Virus record (IMG/VR): IMGVR_UViG_3300044997_000599
Location: 1 to 31,464 of that record
From: a virus
DNA length: 31,464 bases
Direction: 5' to 3' (one strand)
This document shows, one piece after another, positions 21,356 through 30,433 of this stretch; position 1 is the first letter of the stretch, and each line of letters begins with the position of its first letter. Position numbers and translations under genes: made by a program. The notes under the pieces were generated by a model. The model saw only the letters and a list, made by a program, of their open reading frames with translations, made no database searches and was not told the DNA's origin.

Positions 21356-22018
21356 TTACTTTTTTATTAACTTATTAAGAAATTGCTGAAACATGTGCAT
21401 TTTGCTTTTTTCTGTCTGGCGTGCTGACATACGCTTTATCTTGTATTGTAGATTTTCATTGTGTTGTATCATTTTAAAGCCACCCTCAGGGTTCATGACC
21501 CATTCAGCGCTTTCCATAATACCTCTTACAAATGCATCAGGAGCAGAAGGATCAGCAACAATATCAGCTGCTGAAGCGAGATAGAAATCATCTTGTACTT
21601 CTTGTATGCCATCTTTATTTACTTTAATTGAGCCTAGACCTCTAGATGATACACCTAACTGTGCGCCCTCAGATATAAGATTTTTTACTAAATTACCATA
21701 TGGTGTATCTAAAATCTTAGCTCTACCAATAAAGTTGTTACCTTCACGCTTGAGACTTTTTGTAATGTGTGAAGCGCGCTCAAGGTTAAGTGTTGGGCCG
21801 TTTGGATGTCCGAGCTCACCAAATGCTCTATTCTTATTAATATACTCATTAGTATATCTGTTAACTTCTCTTTCAAGAACATTAGCCTTGTAAATTCTAT
21901 TGTTTTTATTTTTTACTTCGGCTTGAAGAAAAGGGCCTTCAATATAAAACTCTTTTTTGCCGCTTTTTTCTTCGACTATGTAGTTTACTGATTCTGTTAA
22001 TTCTGCTATAAGTTTCAT
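21356..22018 (-). CDS. 21: Prohead core protease (gp21)
   Basis: The serine protease that matures the T4-like prohead. Catalytic His71 lies in FGELGHPNGP and the Ser in LGVSSRG (124-125); the acidic partner is probably an Asp in the DFYLASAADIVADPSAPDA region. Length is 220 residues (T4 212). The synteny 68-unknown-21-22-23 holds, except for the inserted 104-residue gene. It follows that gene by 11 bases. Confidence 0.95.
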   Translation of the reverse strand: MKLIAELTESVNYIVEEKSGKKEFYIEGPFLQAEVKNKNNRIYKANVLEREVNRYTNEYINKNRAFGELGHPNGPTLNLERASHITKSLKREGNNFIGRAKILDTPYGNLVKNLISEGAQLGVSSRGLGSIKVNKDGIQEVQDDFYLASAADIVADPSAPDAFVRGIMESAEWVMNPEGGFKMIQHNENLQYKIKRMSARQTEKSKMHMFQQFLNKLIKK

Positions 22019-22029
22019 TTTTTATCCGT

Positions 22030-22344
22030 TTAACGTGGTACTTTGTTTAGCTCCAGGATACAGAAGCCTGTGCCGTTAACTGTAATAACTACGTTAGCCG
22101 AACTATCGGATTGTAGTGATACGCCTTCACCAGCGAAATCAAATTCACCTGTGCCGTTTAGATAGAGAAGCGTATTTGAGCCTCTTGAAACCTGAACATT
22201 GTTACTGGAACCCCACATAACTAGATTAATATTTAATCCTGTGACTGTTTCATCAGATAATTGAAAGCTGCTTACATTCGAATTGACGTTAGCAGTAGTA
22301 TGAATAACTACCTTGCCATTTTTTTGATTAATTATTGTCGGCAT
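22030..22344 (-). CDS. Small beta-rich protein between 68 and 21, function unknown
   Basis: A 104-residue protein I do not recognise as a T4 protein. It is made of short, polar strands with many Asn, Ser, Thr and Val (such as VTGLNINLVMWGSS and NVVITVNGTGFCILEL), which suggests a compact beta sandwich or part of one. There is no signal peptide. It overlaps gene 68 by 17 bases, so it is co-translated with prohead genes. A capsid decoration or minor head protein is a reasonable guess by position; no motif proves it. Confidence 0.65.
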   Translation of the reverse strand: MPTIINQKNGKVVIHTTANVNSNVSSFQLSDETVTGLNINLVMWGSSNNVQVSRGSNTLLYLNGTGEFDFAGEGVSLQSDSSANVVITVNGTGFCILELNKVPR

Positions 22345-23053
22345 TTAATGATTCCGTAATAGTATAAACAAATTTTCTTAGTTCTTCTGTTTGACCTTCA
22401 TCTATCATATTAAGCATGACCGCTCGATTTTCCTCATCTAGATTAATGTAGAGTTGTAGTAGCGACACATCTACTTCCTCCTTCATACCCTTCTTTGACG
22501 AAAGAAATGCGGCAATGGCCATATTGTGTCTTTTTTCTTTTGATTTACCCTTGAACTGAGGGGCATCTGATTTTTCAAAATCTTTAATATACTTACCTGC
22601 ACCCATAGAAGGAGAAAGCTTTTCTTTTAATTCTGAATCTTCTTTCAGTGCTTTGATTTGTGCTTCAAATCCTGCAGCTATAGCTCTATCACCTTTGGCA
22701 ATAGCATCTGCTAGCTTTGTGTATAATTGATATCTTCTGTAATCCTCTTTATTTTTCCAGAAAGAAGCGGCTCTCTTAGCACCTTCGAGAGTGATTTCGT
22801 CAAGGGCTTCTACTTCTTCGTACACCTTAGCGTCTTCACCTGAACTGTAGCCATGGCGAGTAGATTTTCGGTCAACAGGCTTAACATTTGAGCCGTCATA
22901 TATATCATCTTTATTGCCAGCTCTATCTGCTGCTTTGTCAACTTTATGCTTAGAAACAAACTCTAACTCGTCATCTGTCATAGATGTGTCTTGGTCATTG
23001 TACCTGACGGGCTCAGTCTGCTTAGCAACAATGGCTCTTAAAGGTTTAGACAT
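22328..23053 (-). CDS. 68: Prohead core protein in gp68 position
   Basis: A 241-residue, highly charged protein at the place of T4 gene 68 (141 residues), between 67 and 21. It starts at ATG 23053 with GAGGA 6 bases before it; in-frame codons upstream inside gene 67 look unlikely. Residues 85-140 are rich in charged helices, and GAGKYIKDFEKSDAPQFKGK followed by KRHNMAIAAFLSSKKG (about 145-185) is a motif repeated in marine T4-like phages. The identity with gp68 is by position and composition, not clear sequence match. Confidence 0.65.
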   Translation of the reverse strand: MSKPLRAIVAKQTEPVRYNDQDTSMTDDELEFVSKHKVDKAADRAGNKDDIYDGSNVKPVDRKSTRHGYSSGEDAKVYEEVEALDEITLEGAKRAASFWKNKEDYRRYQLYTKLADAIAKGDRAIAAGFEAQIKALKEDSELKEKLSPSMGAGKYIKDFEKSDAPQFKGKSKEKRHNMAIAAFLSSKKGMKEEVDVSLLQLYINLDEENRAVMLNMIDEGQTEELRKFVYTITESLNADNN

Positions 23054-23267
23054 TTTCTTCCTCGTGTTCCTCGGCTTTAGTATCTTCTTGTTCTGCTGAT
23101 TCTTCTTCAGTATCATTATTAAACATACTAACTGCCACTTCTATTTTTTTATCTTCAATAGCAGCAGACACTTTTTGTAGCATAAGATCATTAAAAACAT
23201 CTTTAAATGTTTCTGGTTTATCTTCTAATACCCCTGCTATCATATCATCAATAGTATAATTATCCAT
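23046..23267 (-). CDS. 67: Prohead core protein in gp67 position
   Basis: A 73-residue acidic protein directly after the portal gene, where T4 has gene 67 (80 residues). Its N-terminal half (TIDDMIAGVLEDKPETFKDVF) is helical and the last 20 residues are almost all Glu, Asp or Ala, as in T4 gp67, a core protein that is cut by gp21. An AAGGA ribosome site precedes the ATG. It overlaps gene 68 by 8 bases. Confidence 0.75.
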   Translation of the reverse strand: MDNYTIDDMIAGVLEDKPETFKDVFNDLMLQKVSAAIEDKKIEVAVSMFNNDTEEESAEQEDTKAEEHEEENV

Positions 23268-23277
23268 TTTATTCCTT

Positions 23278-23285
23278 TATTTATA
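23278..23285 (-). promoter_or_regulatory. TATAAATA late octamer at the gene 20/67 junction (doubtful)
   Basis: An exact late octamer overlaps the stop codon of gene 20. It is only 10 bases before the gene 67 ATG, so a transcript from it would lose the AAGGA ribosome site. It could serve gene 68 and later genes, or be a by-product of a stop codon in AT-rich sequence. Confidence 0.4.
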
Positions 23286-24837
23286 CATTATTATCAGGCT
23301 GCAAATTTGAGCTGTTAGGCTCTTCAGGCTGCGGTTCAAGTGAAGTGTACTGAGGGTTATTTTTTTCTTGTTTAATTTGTGCATCAATAGTTTCCATTTG
23401 TTCTTCTGATTGGTGAAGAACATGTCTTCTTATCCAATTTTTAGAATAATAGACACCAGCATATGGAGCTAACAATGCAAGATTGTTTAATCTTTCAGTA
23501 AGGATTTCAGACTCTTTTAGTTCGGCGAAGTAGTTGTCTTTTGCAAAATCAAACTTGATCTTAGCTGAAAAAGTTTCCCAGTCTTCGGCAGTAGTTATAC
23601 TCTTAAGTAAAAGTTGCCTTTCAAGACATTTTAAAAATAATGAAGCAAACTTATTGCGAAGTCTATCAATAAACTTAGAGAACTTTACTTCATCTCTAGA
23701 TATTTCTGTTGATCTTCCTAGATTAAACGCTGTATCAGTTTTTAATCTAGAAACTGGAACGTTAAGGCTTTCATAAAGCTTTTGTTGAAAATACTCAACA
23801 TCGGCCATCTCACCTAAGTTTTGACCACCAGGCAAGGTATCAATCTCAGTCCCTCTATTACCTTCTCTCCTTGGAAGCCAGTAATCTTCTAACATTGTCA
23901 TAAATTTTCTATCGTCTCTTAATTCCCCTGTGGAGGCATCATATACTAATCTATTTTTATGCCTGATCATCATATCTTGAAGATATTGCTCGGCCTTCAT
24001 TTTAGGAAGATTGCCAACGTCAATATAAAATATTCTTCTTTCAGGCGCTCTGGAGACTCTATAGATGACTGTTGCATCTTCTAGAGTGCGGAGTTGGTTA
24101 AGAGGCTTGATAGCTTTGTGTAGATATGAAAGAACTAAAGTATTACTAACATCAAGTAAACCTGATGTTACATGAACAATGCTATCTTTAGATATTTTAA
24201 GGGCTGCTGTTGGGTTTGAACTGGCCACAGATATTTTATCATCATAGTTCTTTTCTGAATAGATGTAGTATTCAGCTTTAGTAGTATTAAGAGTAGCGGT
24301 AGTCTTTAGATCTTTCTTTTTAACAACTTCTTTGACTTTTCTAATTCTTCTTGGGTCAATGTATCTTAGTTCTTGAATACCTAATTTTGGATTGGTCACA
24401 TCAATAATAGCATGAAAGTATAATCTGCCATCGATATACCATCTTCTAAAAATATCAAAACACTGATTATTAAAATTAAGAATTTGTAAAATATTATCAA
24501 ATTCTTGAGCAATTGTCTTTTTTACTGAAGCTGAAAGACCAGTATCGTCGAGAATAATGCTTACTGGCGGTAAGTCTGAATTAACTACTATTGCTTCATT
24601 AACTACATCATTGATAGCACTATCAACTTCTGGATGCATTGACATCATTCTATATTTGTTGACTAATTCAGCTTCTGATTTAACTGTGCCTTCTAAGTCT
24701 ACATAGGTGCCATATGCACCACCAGCAGCCACAACTAAAGCGCCGTCATCCGATACTTGTGGTACGAATGACGGTTCCTTAGCTTGTTCTAAAGCTGGGT
24801 CAACAGCCTTTTTAATTTCAAAACCAAATAATATCAT
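23281..24837 (-). CDS. 20: Portal protein (gp20)
   Basis: The 12-subunit portal at the unique head vertex, through which DNA is pumped by gp17. At 518 residues it matches T4's 524. Characteristic blocks are MSMHPEVDSAINDVVNEAIV (about 65-85), ELRYIDPRRIRKVKEV (about 155-170), RAPERRIFYIDVGNLPK (about 260-276) and DTAFNLGRSTEISRDE (about 370-385). The C-terminus is rich in Glu, Pro and Asn. It is followed by 67 as in T4. Confidence 0.97.
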   Translation of the reverse strand: MILFGFEIKKAVDPALEQAKEPSFVPQVSDDGALVVAAGGAYGTYVDLEGTVKSEAELVNKYRMMSMHPEVDSAINDVVNEAIVVNSDLPPVSIILDDTGLSASVKKTIAQEFDNILQILNFNNQCFDIFRRWYIDGRLYFHAIIDVTNPKLGIQELRYIDPRRIRKVKEVVKKKDLKTTATLNTTKAEYYIYSEKNYDDKISVASSNPTAALKISKDSIVHVTSGLLDVSNTLVLSYLHKAIKPLNQLRTLEDATVIYRVSRAPERRIFYIDVGNLPKMKAEQYLQDMMIRHKNRLVYDASTGELRDDRKFMTMLEDYWLPRREGNRGTEIDTLPGGQNLGEMADVEYFQQKLYESLNVPVSRLKTDTAFNLGRSTEISRDEVKFSKFIDRLRNKFASLFLKCLERQLLLKSITTAEDWETFSAKIKFDFAKDNYFAELKESEILTERLNNLALLAPYAGVYYSKNWIRRHVLHQSEEQMETIDAQIKQEKNNPQYTSLEPQPEEPNSSNLQPDNNV

Positions 24838-24856
24838 AACTACCTCAAATTAGGAA

Positions 24857-25408
24857 TTAAATTCCGCCAGCATTACCTGTAATGCCGCCAGAAACTTCCC
24901 AGTAATCATATTGAAATGTTACGGTAAACTCTTCTATTGTGTCCGTTGAATCCCATGCTAGCTCAATAGTAGAAATGTCAGACGGGTAAATTCCATTAAA
25001 TGTATAAGTCCTAATAGGTACCCCAGTCTTTGAGAACTGTGTTACTTGAGCTTGTGCCTTATAGAGCGAAGGACTAGCGCTGCCAAACTTTCTTAGGTTG
25101 CCCTGAAGAGATTGTATTTGGTTTTGCCATTGTTCCATTGCATTGCGGATAAGGAAGTCTTCGTCGTTGATAACAGTAACAGTCCATGCATCAAATACTC
25201 TGTCGCCGGCAAGTCTAATCTTACGGCCGAAATAAGGTACTTCAATTGTACCTAAAAGTGATGATGGAATTTGTGCTGCTTTAACAAGAAAGGGCACCTT
25301 AATGTCAGCTACACCGTTGGCTGGGTTTTGAATAGTAACTTGAAATAGTGACTGTCTTGCACCACCAAACGTAAGCTGACTTCTGATTTCATTTACATTG
25401 AAAGCCAT
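24857..25408 (-). CDS. 19: Tail tube protein (gp19)
   Basis: The main tail tube subunit, which stacks in rings inside the sheath. It has 183 residues (T4 163). GGARQSLFQVTIQNPA at the N-terminus, PYFGRKIRLAGDRVFDAWTVTVINDEDF in the middle and SDISTIELAWDSTDTIEEFTVTFQYDYWE at the end are all standard gp19 blocks. It lies between 18 and 20 as in T4. A near-late octamer AATAAATA lies 20 bases before the ATG and overlaps the gene 18 stop; a GGAG site follows it. Confidence 0.95.
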   Translation of the reverse strand: MAFNVNEIRSQLTFGGARQSLFQVTIQNPANGVADIKVPFLVKAAQIPSSLLGTIEVPYFGRKIRLAGDRVFDAWTVTVINDEDFLIRNAMEQWQNQIQSLQGNLRKFGSASPSLYKAQAQVTQFSKTGVPIRTYTFNGIYPSDISTIELAWDSTDTIEEFTVTFQYDYWEVSGGITGNAGGI

Positions 25409-25433
25409 GTCTTTTCTCCTTTGTCTTTATTTA

Positions 25434-27548
25434 TTAGAACTGTCCAACGATTTCGGAGAATTCGACACCCGTTCTAACAGCCACAAAGTTTAATTGAATG
25501 AAGTTAATTGACTTAGCAGGCTTAATGTAGATGTCCCCAACAAACTCATATCTATCTACAACTTCTGGTGTGTTGTTTGTTTCGTCACAAACAACCTTAA
25601 AGTCGTAAATACCACGGCGACCTTGAACATCCCGTAGAAATGGTTCTACTAGATTCTTGAATTGAGAACGTGTAAATGGGTCGTTGAATTCGAATAGAGT
25701 AAACTTAGCAGCTGTTGCAATAGCCTTTTCTAGTACAATGAAAAGTCTACGTACGTTAATTTTATCGAATGCTGAAGGTTTATCGAGAAGAGTCTTATCA
25801 CCAAACAGCAGTGTACCTTGACCGGGGAATGTAACGACTGGGTTAACACCTGCTTTGTAAAGCTGGTCACGTTGTGCTTTACTTGGGTTAAAAGCTAGCT
25901 TGATTACATTCTTAATAATACCACGATTAAACCCAGCAGGTGAGAACCATGGGTCTCTTGTATCGTCAGTTCTTACACATAAACCAGCAACATCACCGTT
26001 AAGAGGAATGTATCGATATACGTCATTATACTTGTCGTATTGATACTTGTACCCTGAATCAAGAACAGAATATGATGTTGAGGTCAGTGCATTTCTGAAT
26101 TTAATAATGTCATTTTCTTCATCACTGACTGAATTAAGTACAACTGAGTCCTTGTTTGGCGAGATAAAAGCGACACAATCTTTTCTTGATTCACAGATGT
26201 TATTAATGATATAGTTTGCGAGAGTTGATTGGAAATTTGCACCAATAGCTTTACCTTGAAGCACAAGAGAAATATCTACATCTTCAGCTGATAAAAATAG
26301 ATCGTAACCGCTTGTAATGATATTGTCAGGAACTAAATCTTCTGCAAGACCATCAGTACCAGCAACAAATGAAAGGGAAAGCGGTGTATTGTTTGCTAGT
26401 GATGCAAGGTTTTGAGCAGAATTAGTGTAATTAATAACTCTGTTGTTGTTATAGTAAACATATCGCGAGTTTTGGTTAATTACATCTTTGATAAAGTTTG
26501 CTGCGCCGTCTGCTGTCTTAGCATCAGTAGCTCTTGAAAGGCCTTGGAAGACTTCTAGCACAGCACCAGGAACGCCGGTAAACATACCGTCCTGATCTTG
26601 AACAACTACATGAACTTCGTCTACAGCTGCAGAGTTGCCAAAATTAGCATTGTAGGTTGATGTTCCGGGTGCCTTGTCAACTGCAGTTGAGAACTCCCAG
26701 TATCTCTTAAGGTAGCCTGCACTGATTGAAGCAACATTAGCAACCCCTTCTCCATCGACACTGTTAAGCGTAAAGCTTGATGATGTGTTAACAGTAAACG
26801 AGGCTTGTGTTGAAGTATTTGATACTGAGCCGATAGAAGTTACCTTTACAAGTTGAGTACCAACTGTTGTATTGCCGAGCTCAACTAAATCGGAGACAGA
26901 AAGAAGTGATCTTAAAGCAGTGGCCCCAGCAACCGCATCAGCAATAGTGCCTGTGCCACTCTGACCTATTTTTACTGAAAAAGTGTTCGAACCGTTAATA
27001 GCAACTACTGAAGTAAGATCTCCATTTGAGCTAATTGAAGAGTTACTGACTAATGCGGTGTTAGAGAAGAAAGCGTTAGAAGTATCACAAACTGAAATCT
27101 TTAGTGAGTTGCCTAGCGCACCCGGGTATCTAGCAATATATCTTACGTTTGTTTCACTACCAGCAGTATTCATTACTGTTGAGTTATAAAGATCATCATC
27201 ATTCTTGATGACTAGGTTTGAGTTCGATGTGACCACACTTACGTTAGCAAAGGCAGATAATGCGCCGTTCACGCCTGTTGCATCCGTGGTATTAGCTGTT
27301 CTAACCACATAAAGCTTATTGCCGTAAGCTAAGAAGTTAGCAGCAGTAAAAAACGTTTCTGGGTTAAAATTTGTTGGTTTACCAAAACGAGTAGCAAGAT
27401 TTGACTCTGAGTCTACTAAAATTCTTTTTCCTACTGGGCCCCAACGAAACACGCCAGCTAGCGCGCCTTCTGTTGTTGAAACTGCTGGGACTACAGTAGT
27501 CAGGTCAATTTCAGTGACATTTACACCTGGACTAACTTGAAATGCCAT
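25434..27548 (-). CDS. 18: Tail sheath protein (gp18)
   Basis: The contractile sheath subunit, 704 residues (T4 659). The N-terminus FQVSPGVNVTEIDLTTVVPAVSTTEGALAG is typical. The middle (about 130-340) is a variable, Ser/Asn/Val-rich domain exposed on the tail surface. The C-terminal third (from AFNPSKAQRDQLYKAGVNPVVTFPGQGTLLFGDKT, through DKINVRRLFIVLEKAI to the end) is the conserved core that packs on the tube. The start is ATG 27548 with GGAGG before it; a TTG five codons upstream would overlap this ribosome site. Confidence 0.97.
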   Translation of the reverse strand: MAFQVSPGVNVTEIDLTTVVPAVSTTEGALAGVFRWGPVGKRILVDSESNLATRFGKPTNFNPETFFTAANFLAYGNKLYVVRTANTTDATGVNGALSAFANVSVVTSNSNLVIKNDDDLYNSTVMNTAGSETNVRYIARYPGALGNSLKISVCDTSNAFFSNTALVSNSSISSNGDLTSVVAINGSNTFSVKIGQSGTGTIADAVAGATALRSLLSVSDLVELGNTTVGTQLVKVTSIGSVSNTSTQASFTVNTSSSFTLNSVDGEGVANVASISAGYLKRYWEFSTAVDKAPGTSTYNANFGNSAAVDEVHVVVQDQDGMFTGVPGAVLEVFQGLSRATDAKTADGAANFIKDVINQNSRYVYYNNNRVINYTNSAQNLASLANNTPLSLSFVAGTDGLAEDLVPDNIITSGYDLFLSAEDVDISLVLQGKAIGANFQSTLANYIINNICESRKDCVAFISPNKDSVVLNSVSDEENDIIKFRNALTSTSYSVLDSGYKYQYDKYNDVYRYIPLNGDVAGLCVRTDDTRDPWFSPAGFNRGIIKNVIKLAFNPSKAQRDQLYKAGVNPVVTFPGQGTLLFGDKTLLDKPSAFDKINVRRLFIVLEKAIATAAKFTLFEFNDPFTRSQFKNLVEPFLRDVQGRRGIYDFKVVCDETNNTPEVVDRYEFVGDIYIKPAKSINFIQLNFVAVRTGVEFSEIVGQF

Positions 27549-27601
27549 TTTGTCCTCCTTCAAAGGGTTATTTATGACAAGGTACTTGACTAATCACTTT
27601 T

Positions 27602-27609
27602 TATTTATA
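27602..27609 (-). promoter_or_regulatory. Late promoter for gene 18
   Basis: An exact TATAAATA on the minus strand, 53 bases before the gene 18 ATG. A second, near-exact copy, CATAAATA, lies at about 27569-27576, closer to the ribosome site. Either could serve this highly expressed gene. Confidence 0.75.
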
Positions 27610-27623
27610 AAAAAACATACTTA

Positions 27624-29267
27624 TTAAGTTGACATCCACTTATCAAAAGAAATTCCCCTTTCTTCAAGATCCACTATATTGTATCTGCCAGACTCTTGTA
27701 CTTCCTCTGATCTTTTGTCATCTATAAACCCGAATGGACTTAATTCATCTTCTATACGTTGAATGCTATTTTCGTATAAATTCTTTCTAAAATTATTATT
27801 TGCATAATCTTTAAAGTACTGCTGGTCTGAAAGCCACGCAAATATTACACAACACATAACTAAATCATCATTTCCTTCTTCAGCATTAAACGACACACCG
27901 TCACTTACAAATCTATAAAGCTCTTGAATAGTATCAAAATCATATATGACTAATTTATCATTCTCTACTAGCGACTTTAAAATAGAACAGCCAATCTTTT
28001 TTGTGAGCTTGGTAGTTCTTACCCCAGCATGTGAGCTTCCAGAGAAGCCGGCTGATACAATAGCACCCTTGAGTGGAGATGAATAGCTAAAAATTAAATT
28101 ATCATACTCTAAGTCATGCTGTAGGATGTCTGCTACCTGTTGACCCACATCGTTAATCTCAACCAACACAACCGCACTATTATAGTACTTTGCTAGATTA
28201 TATACCATGGATGGATATACAAGGGGGTCTATTTCTTTGTTTCTATAAGTTGCAACATCAACATAAGGAAGTGATGATACGTCAAAAACTTTAAATGCTG
28301 AGTAGTCCCCTTCTCTTCCTCTGGCAGTATCAACAGCTATAGCATAAATTTTTTCTTTTTCAGGAAATTCATATATCTTTAGATGTTCATCTGATTTGAT
28401 AGGATTTTTATATACTAAAGTTCTTAATTTAGCGCCTGAAATAAGGGTAGATGACGAGCCTAAAAATTCGCATTCATACTCCTGCCTGAATTGTTCCTCG
28501 GAAGTATTGTTTATTGTTTGTTGTTTCCAGACTTCATCCCGTCCTGAAACTTCGCTCCAATGTACATCTACGCGTTTATAATCGTTTCTTTCGTTTTCAC
28601 TGTCAGACCAAATCTTATAAAAAAGATTTAGACCATTAGGGGTAGACGTTATTAGTAATTTAGTAGTATCGCCCGAGGATATTGTGGGGTAAACTGAAGC
28701 AAAGAACTGCTCTTGTATGCTATTAGGAACGAATGCAAACTCATCTAAGTATACAAAATTTTGAGATGTACCACGAATTGCAGATGATGCAGTAGAGCTT
28801 GCTTGTATCTTAGAACCATTCTCTAACTCCACATTACCCTTGTTCCATTCAACAATGCCCTGTTGCAACCATCTAGGCATATGCTCGTAGGCTAGCTGTA
28901 TTCTACTTAATATATTTCTGGCCTGTTTTTCTTTGTGTGCAAGTATGGCTACTGAGTAATTTTCATTAAATAGTACTCTGTGTAAAATAATTCCCACCAC
29001 TACTGTTGTTTTACCCACTTGCCTAGGCATCTTACAGATAACAAACCGCTCTTTATCAGACAGACTAATAATATTTTTTTGATATTCATATGGAATAAAC
29101 GGAACTAGACCTTTATCCACATTAATAATTTTCACGTAGTTTTCTACGAAGTAGATTGGATCTTTAGAGCACTTTATATACTCTTGGACGTTTTCTTTCG
29201 TCCATTCTATTTCTACGTAACTTCTTTTAAGATTTCTATTACCTAGGTAATTTTCAGTTGCTGTCAT
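27624..29267 (-). CDS. 17: Terminase large subunit (gp17)
   Basis: The DNA-packaging motor and headful nuclease. Walker A is MPRQVGKTT (80-88), Walker B with catalytic Glu is FVYLDEFAF (171-179), and the coupling motif is LITSTPNG (205-212). The RNase H-like nuclease uses Asp313 in IAVDTARG, a Glu in VLVEINDVGQ and the Asp pair in EGNDDLVM near 480. Length is 547 residues (T4 610), the shorter N- and C-terminal ends being usual in marine T4-like phages. It overlaps gene 16 by 14 bases. Confidence 0.97.
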   Translation of the reverse strand: MTATENYLGNRNLKRSYVEIEWTKENVQEYIKCSKDPIYFVENYVKIINVDKGLVPFIPYEYQKNIISLSDKERFVICKMPRQVGKTTVVVGIILHRVLFNENYSVAILAHKEKQARNILSRIQLAYEHMPRWLQQGIVEWNKGNVELENGSKIQASSTASSAIRGTSQNFVYLDEFAFVPNSIQEQFFASVYPTISSGDTTKLLITSTPNGLNLFYKIWSDSENERNDYKRVDVHWSEVSGRDEVWKQQTINNTSEEQFRQEYECEFLGSSSTLISGAKLRTLVYKNPIKSDEHLKIYEFPEKEKIYAIAVDTARGREGDYSAFKVFDVSSLPYVDVATYRNKEIDPLVYPSMVYNLAKYYNSAVVLVEINDVGQQVADILQHDLEYDNLIFSYSSPLKGAIVSAGFSGSSHAGVRTTKLTKKIGCSILKSLVENDKLVIYDFDTIQELYRFVSDGVSFNAEEGNDDLVMCCVIFAWLSDQQYFKDYANNNFRKNLYENSIQRIEDELSPFGFIDDKRSEEVQESGRYNIVDLEERGISFDKWMST

Positions 29268-29628
29268 TATTTTTTAATAGTTTTTGTAGTTCTGCCGTGC
29301 TTCCAACAAAAAGATTATTATTGATTGTCTTTGACTTGCTTTCACCCGTAAGCTCTTGTTTTCTTTTTGATAGCTCAAGTAAATCTTTATTTACTTCTGA
29401 CATCGTTTTTATGAGGTTAGCAGCTACCTCATAACTGCGAGGGTGCTGAGATTGCCCGGCAACATCTAATATGCCGTCTAGGGCTTCAGCTCCCTTCTCA
29501 ATAATGTTAAGTAAGTTGCCCCTTGCATATTCAAAATCGTCTTCATAATCAGAAGACTTTACTTCTAGGTCAACTGTTTTTTCCAGTGGAGGTAAGTTAA
29601 GAGTTTTGGCAATTGTATCAGGTTTCAT
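29254..29628 (-). CDS. 16: Terminase small subunit (gp16)
   Basis: The regulator that helps gp17 start packaging. This 124-residue protein (T4 164) is mostly helical, with a central part like that of T4 gp16 (DDFEYARGNLLNIIEKGAEALDG, about 30-52; YEVAANLIKTMSEVNKDLLEL, about 66-86). It overlaps gene 15 by 11 bases and gene 17 by 14. The position between 15 and 17 confirms it. Confidence 0.9.
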   Translation of the reverse strand: MKPDTIAKTLNLPPLEKTVDLEVKSSDYEDDFEYARGNLLNIIEKGAEALDGILDVAGQSQHPRSYEVAANLIKTMSEVNKDLLELSKRKQELTGESKSKTINNNLFVGSTAELQKLLKNNDSN

Positions 29629-30433
29629 CTATACTGGTCTTATTAATAATATAGCCCCAGTCGTCATTTGCTTTTATAGAGAATCTATCTATAGTAAGTT
29701 GTGCGTTGGTTGTGGGTGAACCATTAGCTAAGAGTCCAGGGGTAATTGTTATATTCTCTGCAACTGTATTTGCAGTTAGAGACTCGTAAAAATTAGTATT
29801 TGCAAGAGTAATAACAGAAAATTTCTTAACTGGTCCAAACAAGTAACCAAGCATCGTAAAATTTATAGTCCATGTTAACACTCTTCTTTCATCAAAGTTA
29901 GAGTCATATGTATCATTATGAGAAATATCTTTTATTAAAACCGGTATGTCTAATTTAATGTCAAGCTCTGGTATTATGTTAAGTGTTGCAGTCCATTCAG
30001 GTGTGAAAAAAGGTAATATTTGTTCTAGTATTCTTGTGCCATCTTCGGCATTTTTTACCATTATGTTTAAAGTAAAATCAATATCATATGGTACAGGATT
30101 ATATGCGTAGCTTAAGTAGTTGTCGTTAGCTGTGTTTATTTTTGAAATTTTGCTTTTTGTAATTGTTGCAAGTTTTCTAGACGCTGCATATTTTAGACCG
30201 GTCATTTCAAATGACATTATAGGTAAAATAACTGCCGCAGGTCTGTCTAAACCAGGGTCAGAATCTACTCTTGCAAGTGCTTTATCCCTTGGTGCATATG
30301 TAATGGGTATTCTCAAGCTTTGAACATTTTTTCCGCCACCATCTGTTCTATTAATGTAAAGGTCATTAAATAAAGTTCCAAAGTATGTTACATACTTTCG
30401 AAGTGTTTTGTGGTAAAACGTTTGCCCGAACAT
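29618..30433 (-). CDS. 15: Tail completion and sheath stabilizer protein (gp15)
   Basis: gp15 caps the tail tube and sheath and joins them to the neck. It has 271 residues (T4 272). The N-terminal block MFGQTFYHKTLRKYVTYFGTLFNDLYI and the LRIPITYAPRDKALARV stretch (about 40-56) are conserved in the family, as is the DERRVLTWTINFTMLGYLFGPV segment (about 180-202). Its start overlaps the gene 14 stop. Confidence 0.95.
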   Translation of the reverse strand: MFGQTFYHKTLRKYVTYFGTLFNDLYINRTDGGGKNVQSLRIPITYAPRDKALARVDSDPGLDRPAAVILPIMSFEMTGLKYAASRKLATITKSKISKINTANDNYLSYAYNPVPYDIDFTLNIMVKNAEDGTRILEQILPFFTPEWTATLNIIPELDIKLDIPVLIKDISHNDTYDSNFDERRVLTWTINFTMLGYLFGPVKKFSVITLANTNFYESLTANTVAENITITPGLLANGSPTTNAQLTIDRFSIKANDDWGYIINKTSIDET

